57,702 bases of DNA, taken from the NCBI GenBank assembly GCA_037384645.1, contig JARRNT010000002.1:1-57702 (forward strand), in the 5' to 3' direction. The stretch is from RI-92 sp037384645. GTDB lineage: Bacteria; Pseudomonadota; Gammaproteobacteria; UBA6429; Thiohalophilaceae. Position 1 is the first letter of the stretch, and each line of letters begins with the position of its first letter. A program made the translations under genes and the position numbers. The notes below the pieces were generated by a model. The model saw only the letters and a list, made by a program, of their open reading frames with translations. It made no database searches and was not told where the DNA came from. Positions 52,096 through 57,702 of this stretch are shown piece after piece.

Positions 52096-54264
52096 TTAAC
52101 ACAGCGTCAGATTGGCGTATTCCATCACCAGCCACTTGCTGCCGGCATCGTCAAAATTGACCTGCACCCGGGCGTGACGGCCTGCACCTTCGTAATTGAG
52201 TACGACGCCTTCACCGAATTTCTGATGAAACACGCGTGCGCCCAGCTGGATGGGCGCGCTGTCATCGCGCACCGACTGATCGTGACCGGCAAACACCGGC
52301 GAGCTGACCGAACCACCCAGGCGCACTTCCTCCAGAAACTCTGCCGGGATTTCGCTGATAAAACGTGACGGCCGGGCAAATTTTTCCTCGCCATAGATGC
52401 GGCGTTTTTCCGCATAGGTGATGGTCAACAGCTCCTTGGCGCGGGTCATGCCGACATAACACAGGCGCCGCTCTTCCTCCAGCCGCCCCGGCTCTTCCAT
52501 GGACAATTTGTGCGGAAACAGGCCTTCTTCCATGCCACATAAAAAGACCTGCTTGAACTCGAGTCCCTTGGCCGAGTGCAGGGTCATCAGCTGGACACAG
52601 TCTTCCCACTCGCTGGCCTGTTGTTCGCCAGCCTCCAGCGCCGCATGCGCGAGAAACGCCGTCAGCGCATCCATTTGCTGTTCTTCCTCGTCCAGGTCTT
52701 CCTCGCTGAAATTGCGGCCGGCGTTGATCAGTTCCTCCAGGTTTTCGATGCGTGCCTGACCGCGCTCACCCTTTTCTTTCTGGTAGTGCACCAGCAGGCC
52801 ACTGTCATGAATGACCTGCTCGATCTGTTCATGTAATTTAAGACCGTCGAGATGTTCCTGCAAACGCTCGATCAGATCGATAAATTGCTGCAGGGCACCC
52901 AATGCCCGCGCCGCTAATTGCTTGTGCTGGATCAGGTGATAGGCGCCCTGCCACATGGAAACACCACCGCTGCGCGCCGCCTCGCGCACGGCCTCGACCG
53001 TACGATTACCAATACCACGCGTCGGCAGGTTGATAATACGTTCCAGCGAAGCATCATCCTCGCGATTGTTAATCAGGCGAAGATAGGCCAGCGCATCCTT
53101 GATCTCCTGGCGTTCGAAGAAACGCAGGCCGCCGTAGACCCGGTAGGGCATACCCATGCGTATCAGGTATTCTTCCAGCACCCGGGATTGCGCATTGGAA
53201 CGATACAACAGGGCACACTCGCTGCGCAGTCCGCCCTTGTCGATCCAGTCGGCGATACGCTCGACGATAAACTGTGCCTCGTCCTGCTCGTTATAGGCCG
53301 CATATAGCTTGATCAACTCGCCTTCGCTACCGGCAGTCCACAGGTTCTTGCCCAACCGGTCCGCGTTGTGGGCAATCAGCGCATTGGCAGCATTGAGAAT
53401 ATTGCCGGTGGAACGATAGTTCTGTTCCAGCCGGAACACCGTGGTGTTGGCGAAATCGCGACTGAACTGATGAATATTTTCCACCCGCGCACCACGCCAG
53501 CCGTAAATAGACTGGTCATCGTCACCGACGGCAAACATCGCCGCCGAATTGCCCGCAAACAAACGCAACCAGGCATACTGGATGGTATTGGTATCCTGGA
53601 ACTCGTCGACCAGGATATAACGAAAGCGGTGCTGGTAATGCTGCAGCAGTGTCGGGTTGTTTAAAAACAGCTCGTGGGTACGTAACAACAGTTCAGCAAA
53701 ATCCACCAGACCGGCGCGGCGACAATAGGCCTCGTACTGGCTGTAAATTTCGATCATGTGGCGCAGGTACGGATCGCGCTGGTGGTCGAGATTGTGTGCA
53801 CGCAAACCTTCGTCCTTGCGCGCATTGATATACCACTGCGCTTCCCTGGGCGGCCACTGCGACTCGTCCAGCCCCATTTCACGAATCACCCGGCGTACCG
53901 CGCGGAACTGATCATCGCTGTCCATCACCTGGAAGCTCTGCGGCAGGTCTGCCTCTTTCCAGTGGGCACGCAACAAACGGTGGGCAATGCCGTGGAAGGT
54001 CCCGACCCACATGCCACTGGCGGGGATACCGAGCAGATGCTCGATGCGGCCACGCATTTCGCCGGCGGCCTTGTTGGTAAAGGTCACGGCCAGAATGCCA
54101 TAGGGCGTCGCACCCTCGACTGCCATCAGCCAGGCGATACGATGCACCAGCACCCGGGTCTTGCCGCTGCCGGCGCCGGCCAGCACCAGTACATTACCCG
54201 GCGGCGCACACACAGCCTGGCGCTGTGCATCATTCAGCGGGTCGATAATATGGGAAACATCCAT
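52096..54264 (-). CDS. uvrD: DNA helicase II UvrD
   Basis: Superfamily 1A 3'-5' helicase for nucleotide excision and mismatch repair. 722 residues. LNDAQRQAVCAPPGN (Q motif), LAGAGSGKTRVLVHRI (Walker A), LVDEFQDTNTIQY (Walker B), VGDDDQSIYGWRGA, LEQNYRSTGNIL and the later LMTLHSAKGLEF are all present. The C-terminal GARVFHQKFGEGVVLNYEG, a Tudor-like end with RNA-polymerase-binding character in UvrD/PcrA proteins, favours UvrD over Rep. Confidence 0.95.
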   Translation of the reverse strand: MDVSHIIDPLNDAQRQAVCAPPGNVLVLAGAGSGKTRVLVHRIAWLMAVEGATPYGILAVTFTNKAAGEMRGRIEHLLGIPASGMWVGTFHGIAHRLLRAHWKEADLPQSFQVMDSDDQFRAVRRVIREMGLDESQWPPREAQWYINARKDEGLRAHNLDHQRDPYLRHMIEIYSQYEAYCRRAGLVDFAELLLRTHELFLNNPTLLQHYQHRFRYILVDEFQDTNTIQYAWLRLFAGNSAAMFAVGDDDQSIYGWRGARVENIHQFSRDFANTTVFRLEQNYRSTGNILNAANALIAHNADRLGKNLWTAGSEGELIKLYAAYNEQDEAQFIVERIADWIDKGGLRSECALLYRSNAQSRVLEEYLIRMGMPYRVYGGLRFFERQEIKDALAYLRLINNREDDASLERIINLPTRGIGNRTVEAVREAARSGGVSMWQGAYHLIQHKQLAARALGALQQFIDLIERLQEHLDGLKLHEQIEQVIHDSGLLVHYQKEKGERGQARIENLEELINAGRNFSEEDLDEEEQQMDALTAFLAHAALEAGEQQASEWEDCVQLMTLHSAKGLEFKQVFLCGMEEGLFPHKLSMEEPGRLEEERRLCYVGMTRAKELLTITYAEKRRIYGEEKFARPSRFISEIPAEFLEEVRLGGSVSSPVFAGHDQSVRDDSAPIQLGARVFHQKFGEGVVLNYEGAGRHARVQVNFDDAGSKWLVMEYANLTLC

Positions 54265-54305
54265 CGGCGCATTCTAACAGATGCCGCCGGCAGACTCAGG
54301 CAAAG

Positions 54306-57179
54306 TCAGGCTGAGAGCGGGGCCACGCGGACACCATCGCCCTGCAGACTGTGCAACAGGTCACGGCGTGGCTTACCCAGGTAATGGCCTTGCGCGAAAT
54401 CCACGCCGTATTCCTGCAGCATGTGCCAGGTTTCCTTGTTTTCCACGGATTCGGCAATCGTGGTCTTACCCAGCGCATGGGCAATCTGATTCATGGACTG
54501 CACCATGGCCTGGTCGACCTGCGCCTGGGTCAGTCCCTGGACAAAGGAGCCATCGATCTTAAGGTTGTCCACCGGCAGGTGCTTGAGGTAAGTGAAAGAA
54601 CAAAAACCGGAACCAAAATCATCCAGGGTCATACGACAACCCAGGTCCTTGATCTGGTTAATGAAGCGGCGCGCTGCCTGCAGGTTGGCAATTGCCACGT
54701 CCTCCGTGATCTCGAAAGTGAGTGCGGCCGGATTCAGACCGGTTTGTTGCAGCTTATCCTGTATCAGCCTGTAGAGTTCCGGGTCTTCTAACGCCCGCCC
54801 TGACAGGTTGATCGCAAACCGGGCATTGATGTTATTGCCGTGCAATTCTGCCAGGTAGCGCATGGTGTGCTGCACAATCCAGCGATCGATATTCTGCATC
54901 AGGCCCAGGCGTTCCGCCGCCGGAATAAAACCACCCGGCTTGATGATCTGGCCATCATCCATTGGCAGGCGCAGCAGGACTTCGTATGCCTGCACCTCCT
55001 GCGATTGCAGCGAGACGATCGGTTGATACAGAATCTGGAAACGGTCATTGTCAACCGCGTCACGCACCCGCTCGGCCCAGCCTATGTCCTCGGCCATCGC
55101 GTTCTGAGCCTTATCATCTTCGCTGTATTCATGGACACAGTTACGTCCCTGGGACTTGGAAATATTGCAGGCAAGATCGGCCCGCGCCAGCGCTTCATCG
55201 GCAGACGTCGTCTCATTGTCAATCATGGTCAGGCCGATGCTGCAGGTCACGTTGAAAGTTTTGCCGCTATCCATGAAGCGGTAATGCTCAAACATGGCAC
55301 GAATGTTTTGCGCCACCGGTAAGACGTGGCCATGATCGATGTTATAGAGCAGGATCGTAAATTCATCGCCACCGAAACGCGCCAGCAAATCACCTTCGCG
55401 CACATTCTTGCGCAGCATCTCGGTACATTCCTTCAGCAGGCGATCACCTGCCGCATGCCCCAGAGTATCGTTAACGTATTTGAACTGGTCCAGGTCCAGA
55501 TACAGCAAGGCGCACTCGGCGGCACTGCGTGCGATGCGGGGGATCATCCGCTCCAGCTCACTCTGGAAATAATTGCGGTTATAGAGTCCGGTTAGCTTGT
55601 CATGCTGCGCCTGATAGGTCAGTTCCTTCTCGAACTGCTTCTGTTCGGTGATATCGCGCGCGGTCCCGCTGACATGCAGGACTTCGCCGTTATCATCCAG
55701 CGCCGGGCGCGCATTGAAACTCAGGTAATGCCGATTGCCATGTGCATCGAGGTGGATGGTTTCGTACTGGAACAGTTCCTTGCCGGCCACGAGCTGGGCA
55801 ACGGCAGCGGCATCGCGCTCACGGGATTCCGGCGCCTGGAACTCGGAATAGTGATGGCCCAACATGTCATTGGCCGACAGGCCATAGATATCGGTAACGG
55901 CATTATTCAGGTAGGTCCAGTGACCATCCTTGTCGAGACTCCAGACCAGGTCATGGGCCGTCTCGACCAGGTTGCGGTAGCGCGACTCGGCTTCCAACAG
56001 GCGCTGCTCGGCGGCCTTGCGTTCAGAGATGTCTGCAACCAGCAGTGTATAAAAAGTCAGGCCATCGCTTTGCATTTCACTACAGCGCACCGACATCGGG
56101 ACCGAATTGCCATTGCGATGCCGTCCATACACCTCGACCTCATTGGGCAGATGCCTGCTGGCAGACAGGATATCCAGATCAGGTAACAGCCAGCGCAATG
56201 GCTTGCCGCGAATTTCCTGCCCCTGATAACCAAACAGGGCTTCCGCTGCCGGATTGAAGATATCCACGAATTGATTGGCATCCAGCACGATAATGCCTTC
56301 GGCCGAGTTATCGACGATCGCGCTGACATGGGATTCCTGTTCTATCAGGCGTTTGAATTGCTGTCCGAGTAGCTGGGTCAGATAACCGATTTCATCCAGT
56401 GACTGTGGCCGTAACTGTCGCACCAGGTTTTTATAACTGCTGGCGCCGCTGCGACTGATGACCCGGGTAACCGGCTCGAGTGCCTGTTGCAACCCGCGAA
56501 TAGCGATCGCCGTGATCACAACGGCAAGCATCGAGATCCCAACCCAGGCCAGCAATAGTTCAAGCGACAGGTAACCCGTGCGCCACCAATAATACTGTAA
56601 CAACAATACGCTGGTCAGGATCGGCAGGTAGGCGCCAATCAGCAGCATCTTGGTGCGCATACTCACCTGTATCCGTGGCAAGCCGATATAACGCGTTAAT
56701 TTGCCCAGCGTACTCAATGACAGCAGGTAACCGGGCAAGCCGATGTAAATGCTCACTACCAGAAACAGCAGGGTAAAGTGCAGAAACCGGGTAAACACAA
56801 CTGCGGGATTTTCCAGCAACGCAGGCGCATACTGCAAAACCGGAAAAAGCAGTACGCCCGCCAGCACCAACATCCAGTAACGCGAACTGAAGGTTTGCAG
56901 ACGATCACTCAGTCCCGCCGGCAGACTCAGTCCCTCGTGGTTCTGCGCGTGCCAGTCGAGGAAAGGCTGGGTAAAACGAGAGAAATACCAGGCACCGCCT
57001 GCCACTATCCCGAGATAAACCGTAAACAATAGTAGGTAACGCGGCGCCTCAAACAGCGCGTGTGCACTGGTTATGCCGAATAAAATGGCGACCGCATAGG
57101 CAAGGATCGGCGTGAGCGCAATACTGACTGCGGAAATCCAGGATAATCTAAACAGTATAGACGACAGCGTTTGCCCCAT
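54306..57179 (-). CDS. Membrane-bound PAS-PAS-GGDEF-EAL protein
   Basis: 957 residues. About six hydrophobic segments fill residues 1-230, followed by a HAMP-like linker (RQLRPQSLDEIGYLTQLLGQ), PAS1 from about 285 (AEGIIVLDANQFVDIFNPAA) and PAS2 from about 405 (DLVWSLDKDGHWTYLNNAVT). The GGDEF domain is intact (ARFGGDEFTILLY) with the RxxD inhibitory site (REGD) five residues before. The EAL domain has YEVLLR, FEITEDVAI, LDDFGSGFCS and LKIDGSF, so the metal residues for c-di-GMP hydrolysis look complete. It may make or break c-di-GMP in response to redox or ligand signals sensed by the PAS domains. Confidence 0.93.
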   Translation of the reverse strand: MGQTLSSILFRLSWISAVSIALTPILAYAVAILFGITSAHALFEAPRYLLLFTVYLGIVAGGAWYFSRFTQPFLDWHAQNHEGLSLPAGLSDRLQTFSSRYWMLVLAGVLLFPVLQYAPALLENPAVVFTRFLHFTLLFLVVSIYIGLPGYLLSLSTLGKLTRYIGLPRIQVSMRTKMLLIGAYLPILTSVLLLQYYWWRTGYLSLELLLAWVGISMLAVVITAIAIRGLQQALEPVTRVISRSGASSYKNLVRQLRPQSLDEIGYLTQLLGQQFKRLIEQESHVSAIVDNSAEGIIVLDANQFVDIFNPAAEALFGYQGQEIRGKPLRWLLPDLDILSASRHLPNEVEVYGRHRNGNSVPMSVRCSEMQSDGLTFYTLLVADISERKAAEQRLLEAESRYRNLVETAHDLVWSLDKDGHWTYLNNAVTDIYGLSANDMLGHHYSEFQAPESRERDAAAVAQLVAGKELFQYETIHLDAHGNRHYLSFNARPALDDNGEVLHVSGTARDITEQKQFEKELTYQAQHDKLTGLYNRNYFQSELERMIPRIARSAAECALLYLDLDQFKYVNDTLGHAAGDRLLKECTEMLRKNVREGDLLARFGGDEFTILLYNIDHGHVLPVAQNIRAMFEHYRFMDSGKTFNVTCSIGLTMIDNETTSADEALARADLACNISKSQGRNCVHEYSEDDKAQNAMAEDIGWAERVRDAVDNDRFQILYQPIVSLQSQEVQAYEVLLRLPMDDGQIIKPGGFIPAAERLGLMQNIDRWIVQHTMRYLAELHGNNINARFAINLSGRALEDPELYRLIQDKLQQTGLNPAALTFEITEDVAIANLQAARRFINQIKDLGCRMTLDDFGSGFCSFTYLKHLPVDNLKIDGSFVQGLTQAQVDQAMVQSMNQIAHALGKTTIAESVENKETWHMLQEYGVDFAQGHYLGKPRRDLLHSLQGDGVRVAPLSA

Positions 57180-57702
57180 ATTCCCCGAATACCCGGCCGT
57201 TTTATTATTGTTTAAAGGAATGCAATAAAAAGGATAGTGACCACCGCCACACTATCGCTCGATTCCATTCATCATGGCAGAATATTTTTGCGCTTGCCAG
57301 AATGATAAGAATTATTTTTCAAAATAATTTTTGTGCATATAGCGCCGGTTTTTCATGTGGTCTATCACGCGTATCACACAAACCTTTGATGCAGCGTTAT
57401 ATTTGCTTTGTCGACAATCAACGCAAGCGTTCAGACTGGAAAAAACTTTGCCAATTGCATCCCGGCTACTTGTAATCAAAACCACTTAGTAGTTATTTCT
57501 CAATAATTTGTGCTGCATCTCAGTTTGATATTTTTTTAATCGCAGCTGCTTAAATCCAGACTGATTATGAACTGAGCAAACCGATCTGAAAGTGCAAACG
57601 ATATTGATACATACGCCAATGCAGTCGCTGACAGCAATGTGACGAACGGGCAGGGAAATCTATCCAGGTGCAGGATTCGCCGACACGACGGTAACAGCGA
57701 CG
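57180..57702. other. AT-rich non-coding end with one Fur-box-like sequence
   Basis: I see no gene here on either strand. TGATAAG-A-ATTATTT at 57303-57317 fits most of the 7-1-7 Fur pattern TGATAAT-N-ATTATCA. A nine-base palindrome AATTATTTT-N2-AAAATAATT (57310-57329) overlaps it. The regulated gene, if any, would be beyond the right edge or the GGDEF-EAL gene on the left. Confidence 0.3.

Noticed and set aside
1..57702. CRISPR arrays, IS elements, tRNA or rRNA genes
   Set aside because: No regularly spaced repeats, transposase motifs, cloverleaf-like sequences or rRNA segments were seen by reading both strands; a tRNAscan/CRISPR search would settle this.

Overview
The window reads as chromosome of a Gram-negative gammaproteobacterium, probably an autotroph. 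This is inferred from the DAB-type inorganic-carbon operon with a PII-like protein, cytochrome c maturation by ResB/CcsA, a periplasmic c4/c5-type cytochrome pair, and a gene order around engB-polA that matches Pseudomonas as I remember it. There is no rRNA, tRNA, IS element, prophage or CRISPR array. Most of the DNA is GC-balanced core sequence. The first ~1 kb is strikingly AT-rich and carries a truncated lipoprotein gene and a secreted-protein gene broken by an in-frame TGA.

Layout. 1-0.94 kb: AT-rich accessory edge. 1.16-2.8 kb: purEK. 2.9-9.04 kb: small ORF and the DAB operon (dabB, membrane protein, dabA with a frameshift, PII-like gene), all on the minus strand. 9.5-10.8 kb: a porin with a near-perfect sigma-54 promoter and upstream dyads. 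11.0-12.8 kb: uppP and two lipoproteins. 12.8-14.2 kb: an unusual GT2-DUF218 fusion on the plus strand. 14.4-23.9 kb: an 11-gene, almost fully overlapping aryl-polyene/fatty-acid-like operon (ACP, acyl-ACP ligase, ketosynthase pair, two dehydratases, ketoreductase, acyltransferase, LolA-like, MMPL exporter), preceded by a small XRE-type regulator. 24.4-26.2 kb: mtnBDC of methionine salvage. 26.5-35.5 kb: mixed envelope and housekeeping genes (TlpA-like, spermidine-synthase-like, polyphosphate:AMP phosphotransferase, glycine-zipper protein, several lipoproteins, a Coq4-like protein, a PDC sensor protein).

35.6-50.5 kb: a block with the Pseudomonas-like order diguanylate cyclase - EEP phosphatase - dsbA - cytochromes c - engB - polA - DUF2782, into which an acetolactate synthase and resB-ccsA are inserted. 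Between engB and polA, where Spot 42 (E. coli) and ErsA (Pseudomonas) lie, I see a candidate small RNA. It has its own sigma-E-like promoter, a strong terminator and three hairpins that each expose a C-rich, anti-Shine-Dalgarno-like loop. 51-57 kb: a small membrane protein, msrB, a palindromic repeat element, uvrD and a membrane PAS-GGDEF-EAL protein.

The most notable items are the candidate sRNA, the sigma-54 porin promoter, the broken dabA, the GT2-DUF218 fusion beside the polyene-like cluster, and the decayed gene at the left edge. All functional statements come from motif reading and family knowledge; no database search was run.
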